In this document: piece after piece, positions 1 to 12,200 of the stretch | Numbering within the stretch: position 1 is the stretch's first letter | How the letters are laid out: every line of letters starts with the position of its first letter | NCBI GenBank assembly: GCA_003313425.1 | Contig: NHZP01000040.1 | Coordinates: forward strand, 372,001-436,000 | Origin: Pseudopyrenochaeta lycopersici | Taxonomy: Eukaryota > Ascomycota > Dothideomycetes > Pleosporales > Pseudopyrenochaetaceae | Direction of reading: 5' to 3' | Length of the DNA stretch: 64,000 nt | The notes under the pieces: generated by a model | The model's database searches: none | The model's input: only the letters and a program-made list of their open reading frames with translations | What the model was told of the DNA's origin: nothing | Position numbers and translations under genes: made by a program

Positions 1-1
1 T

Positions 2-367
2 ACAACTCTTCGAACAACTGGAAAAGCTATTATATCTATGCTTCAGAATGCAGAGGAAACGAAGAACCAATGTGTATTTGTGTCTTCTTTCAATACCTCT
101 CAGAAGGAAGTCTTCACAATAATTGAAAAAGTGGACCATTCCCACAAATGGACTGTCAGCCACCAGACCTCTAAAGAACTCCTTGATACTGGCTACCGTA
201 AGCTTGAAGCCGGAGATTTCACAGGAAACTACAACTTGGTTGGTGGTGGGACACTCGGTACAATGGCTCTAGGTGACAATAGAGCAGAGGACTCATGGAA
301 TGAGAAGCTGGGCCTTCCAGGAGAAGATATCGAGCAGGTAGTCAAGGATATACTATCAGAATATTGA
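2..367 (+). CDS. NmrA-like NAD(P)-binding oxidoreductase, 3' end
   Basis: The frame is open from the window edge to TGA-free codons ending in a TGA-type stop region at 367, so only about the last 121 residues are seen. The segment starts with a GKAI-type helix and continues with VFVSSF, KVDHSHKWTV, YRKLEAGDFTGNY and an ELGLPGED-like tail (here EKLGLPGEDIEQVV). This is the C-terminal pattern of fungal NmrA-like/isoflavone reductase-like proteins (CipA-type), which bind NAD(P) through an N-terminal Rossmann fold that lies outside the window. The reaction and substrate cannot be inferred. No RIP-type stop codons interrupt the visible part, and base composition is normal, so it is probably a functional host gene at the border of the transposon block. 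Confidence 0.75.
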   Translation, partial: TTLRTTGKAIISMLQNAEETKNQCVFVSSFNTSQKEVFTIIEKVDHSHKWTVSHQTSKELLDTGYRKLEAGDFTGNYNLVGGGTLGTMALGDNRAEDSWNEKLGLPGEDIEQVVKDILSEY

Positions 368-624
368 ATTGGTAGCACTATCTAGAGAAAGCAGCAGTCC
401 AACGACTTGTTATGCCTTGGCAAGTGTTGTTAAGCTATGGGTATGGGTTTTCTGTATTCTACACGCACTTCTTTGTAGACAGTCCCCTGCCTTTGTTTTT
501 CCAAGAAGTGCAATTAAAGCTGCCAGTATTCTTTCCCTTCTCACAATTAAGATACAAAGCTACAGCGCTTGTTAAGCTCAAGGTCTCTAAGAATCCCGAA
601 CTTTATCTAAGGGTAACGTGCTTG
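368..624. other. 3' flank of the NmrA-like gene
   Basis: Normal-composition DNA between the oxidoreductase stop and the foldback element. Short open frames overlap here in two registers, but none has recognisable sequence; it is probably 3' UTR and spacer. Confidence 0.4.
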
Positions 625-1354
625 ATACCGAAGTTCACCCCGTAACGCACTACCCCGCGTTAACGCACTACTTTTTACACCTAAATTTAGTAAAATAGAC
701 TAATATAAAGATTAATGTCTTCTTAACTAATACCTAAAATCTTTTAAGTTTTTAAAATTCTTAATAAGAATATCTTAAAGATTAACTTTAAAATTTTAGA
801 CTTATTTAGTTAAATTATATAAGTGGCTTTTTTTAAATATTAGTAAAATTTAGCTTTTTTTCTAAGCTATTTTTAGAAATTCTAAATAAGCTAAAATATT
901 CTTATTTAGGTATATATTCTAAACTTAAAATATAAAAGTTATAAAGTTAACTAGTAGTTAAATTATATAAAAAATAAACTTTTATAGACTCTAAGAAACC
1001 TTAGATAAGTATTTTTTTAAAATCTAGTTAAATAATAACTTTTTATACTTTAAATTTAGAATATATACCTAAATAAGAATATTTTAGCTTATTTAAAATT
1101 TCTAAAAATAGCTTATAAAAAAAGCTAAATTTTACTAGTATTTAAAAAAAGCTACTTATATAATTTAACTAAATAAATCTAAAATTCTAAAGTTAATCTT
1201 TAAGATATTCTTATTGAGAATTTTAAAAAAACTAGAAAACTTTAATTATTAGTTAAGAAGATATTAATCTTTAAAGTTAGTCTATTTTACTAAATTTAGG
1301 TGTAAAAAGTGGTGCGTTACCCGGGGTAGTGTGTTACGGGGTAAACTTTAGTAT
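625..1354. mobile_element. Palindromic foldback/MITE element, about 730 bp
   Basis: The two ends are inverted copies. The left arm (about 625-925) begins with ATAC(C)GAAGTTCACCCC and the right arm (about 1060-1354) reads as its complement, with differences that are mostly C/T or G/A as expected from RIP. Both arms carry the end motif TAACGCACTACCCC twice (period 18 bp on the left, 17 bp on the right). The arms are nearly pure A+T inside and pair over about 300 bp, leaving a short loop. No coding capacity is visible. It is best read as a non-autonomous terminal-inverted-repeat element. The exact target duplication is not resolved. Confidence 0.75.
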
Positions 1355-2490
1355 ACCTTTAAAGATTAAAATATACCTAGGAGAAAATAGTTAACATCTT
1401 GTGTTTAATAGGTTGCGTACTGCTTATTATATACTTATAGTACCTACCTCGTGAATTTATAATTAGTGTTTATTTAGTAGAAAATATTTATCGTTAGGCT
1501 CTGAATAACCTTTCTACAATTGAGAAGCAAATCTGTGTCACCTCAGCCATATTCTGTTCTGGAGTTATTCTGACACCAATGTATACGCTAATCTTTTGGA
1601 GACATTAAGACTTTATCCTGTGCTTAATGCTATCTGGCATCAAGAACCTCAGGCCCGCAGGACTGAAGGATCAGTCAACATCTGGGCTCAGATCTGCAGT
1701 TTCTTACCTGCACAAGCAGATCGAAGGACGTCACAATCACATCAGCTTTGAAAACTCCTAGCCTTGCATTGTTCGATAGGCCGAAGACCGGGTAGCTGGC
1801 CTTACTGGTTTCGCTTATCTCTGCACCGTCTTGGCGAGTGTTTAAAGCGACGTCCCGGTCGCACAGAGAAATTGTTTGTCTCCAGAAATTGGACTCGCAT
1901 TTGCCATGACACCTACGCATAGATTTTTGTAAAAAGTTGCAATTTTCGCGCTGATTACTATTGGATATGAAGTTCAGTACAGTGCAGAATTTAGAGGCAC
2001 TAGCCTAAGTTAAACCAGGCATTTAGCACAGAAAAAATGATAGCTTGCTGTATTCAGGTGGTGCATCTCCTATCAGGGTCGACTCTTTACATAACGCTTC
2101 TTTATCTAGTTAATCGGACGAACATAAAGCCGTACGTAGTACATCTTTCCGAGATGCTAAGCCCAAAGATCGGGCCGAATTGGAGAAGGCGTGCAATTTG
2201 ACAGGTACTAACTTCTGGTACGGCTAAGAGTATGTGGACTGATCAAAGAAACGAAGTCTATCGCTGTCAGTACACCTGCGTTGCCCAAAGGCGAATGACC
2301 AGTTTCTTTACGATACTGTCGGGACGGAGTAGGAATTAATTTTCACTATTATTTCTATCTCTTCGTTAATGTGGCTGTGTAGATTTGAGTATAAGGCGGC
2401 GCTGAAGGTTAAAAATACCTTATGCCTTTAATAGGAAACAATTGATAAACGTATGCTTTACTAATTGCCGATTATTTACTAGGCCCTGTC
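1355..2490. other. Unassigned low-copy stretch
   Basis: About 1.1 kb of moderate composition between TE remnants. The longest open frame is 81 codons (1675-1920, minus) and matches nothing I recognise. It may hold the debris of an old gene. Confidence 0.3.
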
Positions 2491-2494
2491 CCGA

Positions 2495-2585
2495 AATACA
2501 GTCACATAAATAAAGTTTCTTCCGCTAGCGCACGAGCTAGCCTCACATGTATTTCTACGCAAAACTTTATGTTACGATCCTGCGA
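2495..2585. repeat. Dispersed TE-end segment (copy A)
   Basis: The stretch around AAGTTTCTTCCGCTAGCGCA is repeated in inverted orientation at 14,101-14,185, with a mostly conserved order of motifs over about 85 bp. Another short relative of its first part lies near 4790 (AAGTTTCTTCTGCG). It looks like the terminal part of a transposon family, but the partner end is not visible here. Confidence 0.5.
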
Positions 2586-2795
2586 AGACCCTGTCCCAGC
2601 GGCCCAGACAGAACCTCATGGACATTGGACAGACAACCGAGATCACGTGACGTGCTTAGTATAATCAGTAGTACTAAGCATACTAAGCATACTACGGAAC
2701 TTACATAATCTTAATATATATAACTTATAGTAATAAACTCTTATAGCTTAATATATTTAACTTAATATTATACTTTATAGTATAGTAATAGACTA

Positions 2796-4641
2796 ACGTG
2801 AGCGGCAAGCGAAACGCCTAGGTAAGCGAAACGCCCACTCTTGCCAAGACCACACCTCCTTCTACCTTTAACTGCAATGTCTTAACAACTTAATATTAAA
2901 TTACTCCCTTATAAGGATAGAATTATCTTAGCTATCTAAGCAATAAAAAAAGACGCGATATTAAGTAATTAACAAGCTGCAGCAGTCTATAACATTCCTA
3001 GAAGGACTCTCCGTAACTAACGCGCTAGAAAGCTTTTACAACGCAATAGCTAACCTAACTCGTTAAAGCTTAACAGGCACGAGGAAGACGCGATTATCTA
3101 ATATATAAGGAAGCTAGACGCGCGAGGATTTGCCCCTATACTGTCTTATCTCCGTAAGATAGCGAATTAGTTGCTAGCTGCTTATAGTAGTAGCTAGGTA
3201 GGAGAAAAATAGGCTAGAAACTTCGTCTCTTATAAGCCTAAGATTAAATCCTAACTAAGTAGGCTACGCGACTACTAGAGAGTCCTATGCAGTAATCTAG
3301 CTATTATTAGCCCCTAGTTTAACCTTGTACGCAACATTAAAGCTAAGTACAGCGTCCTAGATAAAGATACCTATAACTTTAATAAGACTAGCTTTACTAT
3401 AGGCGTAGGAGGGTCCGTTAAAGTAGTAACTGCGTCTAAGAGACGTACTTAACTACTAAGGATATAACCTAGCAACCGCGAGTAGGTAACGTTAATTGCT
3501 AGTATTAACGCTATAGGCTAGACAATTCTACCCTTTATTATCTTTAAAGCTAAGAACTATAATAAGTCCTAGTTACCTAATCTATCTAAGGGCTAGCGTA
3601 TAGGCCTTAGTAAGAACAGCTAGACTAACAATAAACTTAGTCTAGCCTAGCTACAGCACTTTATCTAGCATACAGCAGCCTAGATAGTAGGCAGTTACTA
3701 GCTACTAGTAATTAATAGCTATAAGAGCTATAATTTACTTACCTTCTAGAATCTATATAAGGAGAATAAGATAATTACCCTCTGTATACCTTTCTATTTA
3801 TCTTATATCCTGCAGCTGCTTAATATAGACTGCTTTACGCTATTAAAGCAGGCATACTAGCGAGAGATTAGGGTCTTAGCAGACAGTTATATTACCTACA
3901 TTAATAAAAAAGCATTCCTAGCTTCCTTTAAGGAGGTATTTAAGACCTCGTTCTTACAGTAGAATATTCTATCTAGCTTCTAAGCAACTAGGCTAGTCCT
4001 ACACAGCCTAGAGGTAGTGCTATTAAAGCTTAAGGTGAAGCCTTGCACACTAACACTACCTCTACCTAGGCCTACCCCTTAGTACCCTAAAACACCTAGT
4101 AACGCCTAGGAGATAGAGGCTTAAACAATACTAATTATAAAGAGGATTTGTAACTATAAGAGTTCCTCTCCTAATTCTATTATTAAGATAGTATTATAAG
4201 TTAAAAAGGGATTAATATTAAAGGTACACTTATATATATTACTTAAAGCTAGAGTAGCTAGTCTTAAGTAGGTAAATAGAGCTACTTCTAAGCAGAAAAA
4301 GCGTAAGAAAAAGCAGATCTAGCAGGGAGGGACCCTATTAAAGGAGGAGGGAGAGGACTTAATTACTTAGAGGGACGTTAATGCCTAACTTAAGGTAGAG
4401 AGGCGTGCGGAGAGGGCTTGAATAGGTGCTAGTATAAAAAGTATCTAACGCTGTAAAACTTATAGAGAGGCAGGACATAATAAGCGCATGTGTAAGAAAG
4501 ATATAGTAGAAGTAGAGGATTAATTTAAGCTACTATAAGCTGTAGTAGCTTTTTGTAGTATTAAGTTGTTAACGTGCAAAGTTGTAAAGCTTGGTGGGGT
4601 GGGCGTTTCGCTTACCTAGGCGTTTCGCTTGCCGCTCACGT
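2796..4641 (+). mobile_element. Fot1/pogo-like DNA transposon, RIP-degraded
   Basis: The element has long terminal inverted repeats (about 44 bp) starting ACGTGAGCGGC and is flanked by TA on both sides (2794-2795 and 4642-4643), the Tc1/mariner-type target duplication. Each end contains AAGCGAAACGCC twice with a 17-bp period. The 1,846-bp length fits a single-gene Fot1-like element. The right-hand repeat is nearly identical to the left one, although the interior is heavily mutated. Confidence 0.9.
2876..4530 (+). pseudogene. Fot1-type DDE transposase relic
   Basis: In the plus strand an HTH-like N-terminus (QQAAAVYNIPRRTLR) is followed by a TEEDAII-type CENPB region near 3080. A DDE_1 core comes next: YNFNKTSFTIG near 3370 (the usual YNFDETGF), and RLLVINSYKSYNLL near 3700, followed by a CIPFYLSYPAA-like stretch that corresponds to the family's C-P-P-H-S-S-H block. 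A cysteine/histidine knuckle (CKTYREAGHNKRMCKK) lies near 4450-4500. Many Trp and Gln positions are TAG/TAA, so the frame is dead by RIP. The order and motifs are typical of fungal pogo-clade transposases. Confidence 0.85.
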
Positions 4642-4785
4642 TAATAGTAATGCTAATTATTTTTAAACCCTTAGTACTCTTTATAGAAGCGCCCTCTTAC
4701 TATCTTAGTATTAAACCCCTATCTATTAAGTCTCTTACTCTATCTTTAAGAACTAACCTTATAGTCTTATTATAGTACTAGTAAC

Positions 4786-5076
4786 AAAGTTTCTTCTGCG
4801 TTAGCGCGACGCGTCCCTCCCCCCCTAATATTAACACCTTAACTTTGCACTATTATAACTATGCTACTACAACGCTAAATTCTTTAGGAAATAGACTAAA
4901 ATACGCGTAGAGGGCCTAATTTAATAGTCTAGTAGTAGAATTAGATTGTTAGGAGGTTAGATACTAGTACTATAGTTACTAAAGTTACTAACACGTATAG
5001 CTGTACTTAACGCTATATATATAACTTTAAGAAAAAATATTACTAAACTAGTATAATAGTAAATAAACCTTATAGT
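4786..5076. other. RIP-mutated spacer with a TE-end fragment
   Basis: TA-rich DNA that begins with a fragment related to the 2495-2585 repeat (AAGTTTCTTCTGCG near 4790). Nothing else is recognisable. Confidence 0.35.
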
Positions 5077-5275
5077 TAGGGTAGTAAATAGGTTACGAGT
5101 ACCCGCTATAGGTATAGGTTGGGTATAGGGTTATAGATAAGTAGGTTGGGGTTAGAGTTAAGTCGCACAGACTATATGTATAGGTTAGAGTTAGGTTGCA
5201 CGGACTCTAGGTTAGGTTAAGGCTAAGGTTATAGACATATAAGTTTAGGTTTAGTTATAGGTACCTACTAGGGTT
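5077..5275 (+). mobile_element. hAT-type element, one end only, RIP-mutated
   Basis: The sequence starts TAGGGTAGTAAATAGG and follows, nearly base for base, the left half of the un-RIPped hAT MITE at 18,402-18,875, with G-to-A and C-to-T differences. It includes the subterminal GGTTGGG-type repeats and the GGTACCTACTAGGGTT stretch. The matching right end is not found downstream, so this copy is truncated, or belongs to a longer relative whose other end has been lost. Confidence 0.7.
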
Positions 5276-5933
5276 ATCTTATAAAATAGATAAATTACTA
5301 TACCTAGAAAAGAAACTAAACTATTTTAGAACTATATTATAAAAATAAGCTTAGAACCTTAAAGAGTACTTTACTATATTTACTAAATTTATATAAAAGA
5401 AAACTAGTTTTATTATAGCTATTAAATACAGTAATATAAAAGAGACTATACTATTTAACGCTTCTATAGTAGTAGTTATAAGTCCTCTTCCTTCTTTTTA
5501 TCTATACTACTAATATTCATAAAACTCTCTTTAACACTATCTAGATTATCTATCTAGGCTAGAAGCTTAAATTGTAACGTATGGTTTCAGGCAATAGTAC
5601 TTGCTTCACACTACAGATAATAGTGAAGGGATAGTTCTGTATTACTGTCACTCAGCTATAGGAGAGAATAATACTTATTGTCCCTGCTCCGCGCAGCCAG
5701 CGCAGGTTTTAAGCAGGTCCGTCGCGGTGCGCGCTAGCCCCTAAAAAGGTCTAGCGCAACTATACTATAACACCAAGGTTTAGATTTATAATACTTTATT
5801 ATAGAGCCTTCCTCTCTAGCTAGCGTCCTAACAGTATTAATAGCTTTAATAAAAACTTAAAACTATATAGGAAAATAAGAAAAGAGTATCTATATATGTG
5901 TGTTTTAATCGCGCGTCCTAGACGCGTCCTATA
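5276..5933. other. TA-rich relic DNA with an un-RIPped island
   Basis: Mostly RIP-mutated sequence without readable coding content. At about 5575-5775 lies a 200-bp island of normal composition (CTGCTCCGCGCAGCCAGCG) that stands out from its surroundings and may be a short, RIP-escaping element. Its boundaries are not resolved. Confidence 0.35.
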
Positions 5934-7069
5934 ACGTGTCCCACAAGCGAGCGCCGCGCACAAGCGAGCGCCGCACCCCACCAAGTTTGAGCACCTCTAC
6001 CAGCGTACAGCTTAACCACAAATTTAAGTACTCTATAGATATTTATATGCAAGCTTAAGTAGCACCTATAGTATCGTTTTTACACGTGCGCGAGTTATGT
6101 CCAGTCTCTCTGCACCTTTTACAGCGCGATAGAGCCTGGCCGCTAAGGCCTTATTGCTCCCTACTTTAACGCATTTCACGCATAATCTATTAATCAGCCT
6201 CTTATTAAGTAGCTATATCCTCTCTAACTCTCTTTATTAAGGCTCCTCCTTTCTAAATCTACTTTCTCTTACGCTGCTTTTGCTAAGTTACTACCTTATT
6301 AGCCTTCTTAAGACTGTTAATCTTACTCTCTATTAGCTTAGCTTTATATACCTCTACTATAGCCTCCTTTGTAAACTAATTAAGCGCCTTAATAATTAAG
6401 GCTAGTAATAAGCTCTTATACTGTTAAACGCGATCGCTAATCAGAGTTAATTAAGCCTTAAACTTACGTAGGTTCCTTAGTGTTAAGGCTCCTAGAGAGC
6501 TCCTAGCTAAGCTCCTTGCTAAGCTCCTAACTGAGCTGCTGGTGATAGCGTACGCAGCTGGACATCTAGCCTTAACAAGACAACGTCTAGCTAGAGAGGG
6601 ACAAGGCCTGCTCTTTAAAATAACTATCTGTACGCTTAATAAAGTTAGATAGCTAATTTATCCTAACTAGACCTCTACCACGCGTTAATAGCAGCTTATT
6701 AGCTATATCACGTATAGCTGCGTACGTAGGCGGAAATCTATGTTAATCTAGATTAAGTATATAATTAACTACCGCCTCCTCTTCTAGCTAAGTAAGCTTC
6801 CTTAAGTTAGGCTAGTAATCGCGTTAAGAAGTAGTCCTAGCGCGTTAGTAACAGATTATTCTTTTAGACACGTTAAAGATTGCTACAGCAGACTAGTTAC
6901 TATTACTTTAATACGTATAAATAGCTAAGATAGTAAGCTAGATATCTGCTTTATTTAAAGGTATTTAAAGAGCGTGGTGTTAAGCTATTGTACGTTAAGA
7001 TAAGAGAGGTGCTCAAACTTAGTAGGGTGCGGCGCTCGCTTGTGCGCGGCGCTCGCTTGTAGGACACGT
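5934..7069 (-). mobile_element. Internally deleted Fot1-like element
   Basis: Terminal inverted repeats of about 65 bp begin ACGTGTCC and are flanked by TA (5932-5933 and 7070-7071). Each end carries CACAAGCGAGCGCCGCG twice at a 17-bp period. The minus strand keeps an N-terminal transposase piece (EEAVVNYIL ... FPPTYAAIRDIANKLL, near 6790-6640) and a C-terminal knuckle (RCKRCRETGHNSRTCKN, near 6130-6080). The whole DDE core between them is gone. At 1,136 bp it is a non-autonomous deletion derivative of a Fot1-like parent, moderately RIPped. Confidence 0.85.
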
Positions 7070-7071
7070 TA

Positions 7072-8882
7072 GCTTTAAGAATATAAAGGCTAAAGTTAAA
7101 TAATTTATTAAAAAATACGCAGACTGTTATAAGAATAAATATAGTACTTACGTACTATACAGAGAAATATAAGCTATAGAGCTACCTAATAAACTTTAGG
7201 TAGATATTTCTATAGACTTTATAATAGGGTTACTACTATCTAAGAATCTTATAATAGGAATTAAGTATAATACTATCTTTAATATAGTCTATAAGTTTAT
7301 AAAAGTAGTAGAAATAATACTATTTAGAAATAATTATAACATAGAATAACTAGCGTTTATTATTCTAGACAGACTAATATAATACTATAGTATACCTAAG
7401 TCTATTATAAGTAATAGAGATAAGCTCTTTATATCTAACTTCTAGTCTATATTAATAGCCGCGATAGAAATAAAGAGAAAGTTATTAATAGCTTATTACT
7501 TATAAATAGATAGATAGATAGAAAGAATAAACTAAATAATAAAGACCTACCTAAGAATTTATAGTAATTAATAATAAAATAAATAAGTTTTACTACTACT
7601 AATAGCATAACTAGCTTATAATAATAAATTATTAGAATTAACTAGAAAGATACTATTCTTTACTAATTATAGGAGATACTCTAATCTCTTTATAAAATTA
7701 TATCCTAGTAGAAAAGCTAAAGCAGCTATAAAAATAGCTAAAGAAATAAAGAAAATATATAAATAACTCTAAGAAAACTTTAAGAAAGTATAATATAATA
7801 GTATTTCTTACTAAAATAAGAAAAGAAAAATAGTACTTTAGCTAAGGAAGAGGGATAAAGTATACTTACTTATAAAAAATCTACATAATAAGTAACTAAG
7901 TAAGAGACTTAATTATATTAAGGCTAGACTATTTTTAGTTAAAGAATAGAATAGACCTATAAGCTATATACTTAAGCTACTACTAAATATAAAGATCTAT
8001 TTATACTTCTATATCTCTAAGCTAGAACTAGCTAACTCTATAACACTATTATAAAGAATATTCTAATATAACTTAGAAGAAGAAAATAAGTTTAAAGTTA
8101 AGAAAATCTAGGAGTACTAGTAAAATAAAAGAGTTAATAACCTAGAGCTAAGCTTTAGCTACTTAGTTAAATAGAAGGGATATCTAAGCTTAGAGAGTAC
8201 GTAGGAACTACTAGAATACCTAAGAAACTACTAAGAAAAAATTAGAAAATATTAGAAAAGAGAGGAAGCTAAGAAGAAGAAATAATAAACTTAGAAAGTA
8301 GGAGCCTACCTAAGCTCTGCTAAGGTTACTAGTTAATCTAAGGTACCTATAGTAGACTATACTATTAGAGAGAAACTAACTAAAGTATTAATAGCTAGAT
8401 AAGGAGCTTCTTTAGTAAACACTAATTCTCTATTATTATATATCTCTAATATAAGATATAACACCTTTTTCTCTACTCTTTCTTCTACTTATTTTAAAAT
8501 CGCCTTATTCTAAAGTAACTATATAATTATAGTTACTAATAACTTCTTATTATTATCTACTTTCTTCTAGTACTTATTATAAGTTTTATTTAAAGAAGCT
8601 TAAGATATATTTATATATAGCTTCCTTAAATAAGTATATTTAGTATATTTAAAGTTTAAATTTAGTATAATATAATAAATAATATTATCTCTAAAATACT
8701 TATTATAGGTAAATTTAGTAATAGTTTTAGTATAGAAGATTTTATTATAAAGACGTAGATTATAAATTTAGGACTTAGATAATATTTTATCTTATATTAC
8801 TATAGATATAAGGTACGCTGCTTTTAAACTAATCTAGCTAAATATTATGTAATTTAAGATAAATCTTAAAGGAGGAAGGGGA
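7072..8882 (+). pseudogene. Gypsy-1 relic: integrase and chromodomain
   Basis: The plus strand reads as a chromovirus pol C-terminus. An integrase core (EISIDFIIGLP near 7200, ISNRDKLFISNF near 7410-7440, IAYYLQIDRQIERIN near 7490-7530) is followed by the GPY-like tail and a chromodomain (YLVK-KGYLSLEST-EL, near 8160-8215). Both chromodomain Trp codons are TAG. The 5' part (gag, protease, RT) is missing; the fragment begins next to the deleted Fot1-like element. A purine-rich tract (GGAGGAAGGGGA) at about 8870-8882 is the expected polypurine tract just before the LTR. Confidence 0.85.
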
Positions 8883-9278
8883 TAGTATTAGGATCTAGGA
8901 TCCTAGATAAGGAGGAAGAGCCTTAGAAGCTAGTAACTAGTTAGGAAGCGCTAGTATTCTACTCTATTACACGTTACGTAACTACTTACTCTGCTAAGGA
9001 TAAGCGCTTATAGCACTCGTAGTAAGCGTAATAAGAGCGTTATATATATAGATTACTATAATAAACTCTTATAGCTTAGTATATTTAACTTAATATTATA
9101 CTCTATAGTATAGTAATAGTAATACTAATTATTCTTAACCTTTAGTACTCTTTATAGAAGCGCCCTCTTACTATCTTAGTATTAAACCCCCTCCTATATA
9201 GTCTCTTACTCTATCCTAGAGAACTAACCTTATAATCTTATTAGTTATTCTTACTAATAGCTTTTAAGATTCTTTATA
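8883..9278 (+). mobile_element. Gypsy-1 3' LTR
   Basis: A segment of about 396 bp directly after the polypurine tract, starting TAGTATTAGGATC and ending CTTTTAAGATTCTTTATA. Its limits are set by comparison with the inverted copy at 50,689-51,082, which has the same start, the same end and the same upstream tract. Terminal TG...CA has presumably been changed to TA...TA by RIP. Confidence 0.8.
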
Positions 9279-9283
9279 GAAGG

Positions 9284-12200
9284 CTAGAACTAGATAAGAG
9301 ATTTATCTATAACTAGATAGTACTAAGAAGTAATACTAGGCTATCTAATAAAAGGAAGAGAGTCTCTTTAGACTTAGAATAAAACTTTAAGGAAAGGAAC
9401 TAAAAGTACTAATAGATTCTAGATTATAAGTAAACTATATTTCTAAGATAGCTATATTCAAAGTAAGGCTATAACTTATCTTAAAGAAAATACTCTACTA
9501 GATAATAGTAGTAAATAGAAAATTAGGAGGGATAGTAACCTATAAAGTTACTACTAGCTTTAGCGTAGCCTCTAAGATATACTAGGTTAGACTAGATATC
9601 TTTAGGATAGCTACCTATAATATTATACTAGGACTACCTTAGTTAAGATACTATAACCTAGTAATTAACTAGATAAAATAGAGAATATCTATACGTATAA
9701 AAGATAATATAAGAATACTTATATAATAGTTATATACTTTAGTAGATAAGAAGATAATAATAAATATTAAGCCTTCGCGAAAAGCTAAGAAACAGCTACT
9801 TTATTAGTAGCTAGTAAAGAATACTAAAAAGAATAAAGAGTTAGTTACTACTCTTATAATCTTAGAAGAATATAAGGAATTTAAAGATATATTTACTAAA
9901 AAGGTAAGAAAGAAAGTACTACTAAAATACTAAGAGTAAGACTATAAGATAAAACTTATAAAAGGTAAGTAGCCTAAGTTTATACTAATATACTACCTAA
10001 GTAATTATAAGCTAGGCGTCTTAAAGAAATATATTAATAAAAATTTAGTAAAGAGTTTTATTAGGAAATCTAAGTCCTTAGTAAGATACTTTATCTTATT
10101 TATACTAAAGAAAGATAGAGTATTAAGATTATATATTAACTATAGAAAGTTAAAATAATATTACTAAAAGAATTACTACTTACTACTTAATATTTAAGAA
10201 TTACGTAATAGATTAATAAGAGCTTAATACTTTACTACTCTAGACTTAAGAAGAGCGTATAACTTTATTAAAATAAAAGAAGGAGAGGAATAGAAGACTA
10301 CTTTTAGAATATAATATAGATATTATAAGTATATAGTAATACTCTTTAGCCTAATAAACGCGCTAGTAACGTATTAAGACTTAATTAATAATGTCTTAGT
10401 AGAATATCTTAATATATATACTATAGCCTACTTAGATAATATTCTAGTCTACTCTAGAAATATAAATAAATATAAAAAATATATTAAGGAAGTACTATAA
10501 TAACTAAGAAACTATTATCTTAAGCTAAAACTAGAAAAGTATAAATTTTATAAGGAAGAAATAGAATTCTTAAGATATATAGTTAGAAGATTAAGAGTAT
10601 AGATTAGTAAATCTAAGATTAGGATAATCTAAGAATAAAAGTCACTATAAATAGTTAAAGATATTTAGTTATTCTTAGGATTTATTAACTTTAATTAATA
10701 GTTTATTAAGGACTTTTCTAAGATTATAGCACCCTTAATAAAACTAATAAAAAAAAAGAAAAATAAGACTAGAATAAGGAATAATAATAAGCTTTTAAGA
10801 TACTAAAAGAAGTATATATAGCTAAACTAGTACTTATATTATTTAAAAGTAGGGAACTACTAAAGATTAAAATAGATATATTAGACCTTATAATTAGAGT
10901 AGTAGCCTTATAGAAGAAGAATAGGAAATAGCACCTAATAGTATATTACTTATAAAAATTCTTATAAGTAGAAGAATAATATAATATCTATAATAAAGAA
11001 CTTATAGCCATTATTAATATACTATAATATTAGAGAGTATATATAGAAAGTTACTTAAAACTTACTATTTATATAGACTACTAAAACCTAATATACTTTA
11101 TAATAACTAAATAACTTAATTATAGATAAGTAAGATAGTTAGAACTTTTAAGATAATATAAGTTTAAGATTATATATATACTAGAGAAAGAAAATAAGAA
11201 AGTAGACGCTCTAAGTAGAAGATATAATATAGTAAGAAGGAAAACTAAAGTTTATATAGTAATCCTAAAAATAAATAAAGATAGAACCTTAGGACTTTTA
11301 TAAGAATACTACGTAATCTTAAAAATATAAGTAGAAGTCCTTAAGAACCTATATAAGATTATTATCTAATAATACTATAATAATCTAATATATAGATATT
11401 TAGGAATTATAAAAACTATAGAGCTTATCTAGTAAAACTACTATATTAAGAACCTAAGATAGAAAGTAGAGATATATATTAACAAGTATATACCTTACTA
11501 ATAAAATAAATATACTACGCATATACCTTATAGTAAATCGCAGGTAATAAAGATACCTATAAAACTATAAGAAGATATAGTAATAGACTTTATTATAGAC
11601 TTACCTAAGTCTATAGATAAAGTAACTAGATATAAGTATACCATAATATATAACGTAGTATATAGATATATTAAATACGCAGAGTTTATACTATTTAGAA
11701 AAAACTTTATAGTACTATAACTCGCAGAAATTATAAAAGACTAAGTATTCTAATACTATAGTATACTAAAGACTATTATAAGTAATAGGGATAAACTATT
11801 TATATCTAATTTCTAGTTAACTTTCATAGCTAAGATAGGAACCTAAAGGAAACTATCTATAGCGTACTACTTAGAAACTAATAGATAAATAGAATAAATA
11901 AACAGAACCCTAAAATAATACCTATAAGCGTATTATAATAAATAATAAAATAACTAGGTATTACTATTACTAATAGCATAAATTATATTTAATAATAGTA
12001 AATCTAAAGTAATAGGTAAAATACTATTCTACGCCTATTATAAGAAATACCTAAACTTATTTAAAAGAAACTTTCTAAGTATTAAAGTAGAAGCTATAGT
12101 TAAGATAGTAAGAAAACTATAAAATATATTAGAATAACTATAAGAAAGACTTAAGAAAAAATAAAAATAATAAATTTTATATATTAATAAGAAAAGAAAA

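Larger units (their letters stand above)
2705..4785 (+). mobile_element. Partial Gypsy-1 LTR split by a Fot1-like insertion
   Basis: Segments 2705-2795 and 4644-4785 match the 3' half of the Gypsy-1 LTR at 8883-9278, sharing the runs around AACTCTTATAGCTTA and GAAGCGCCCTCTTACTATC. The Fot1-like element 2796-4641 sits between them, so it inserted into this LTR. The 5' part of the LTR is missing. Confidence 0.7.

Noticed and set aside
1675..1920. 81-codon minus-strand frame
   Set aside because: No recognisable domain, no supporting splice or start context, and flanked by non-coding debris.
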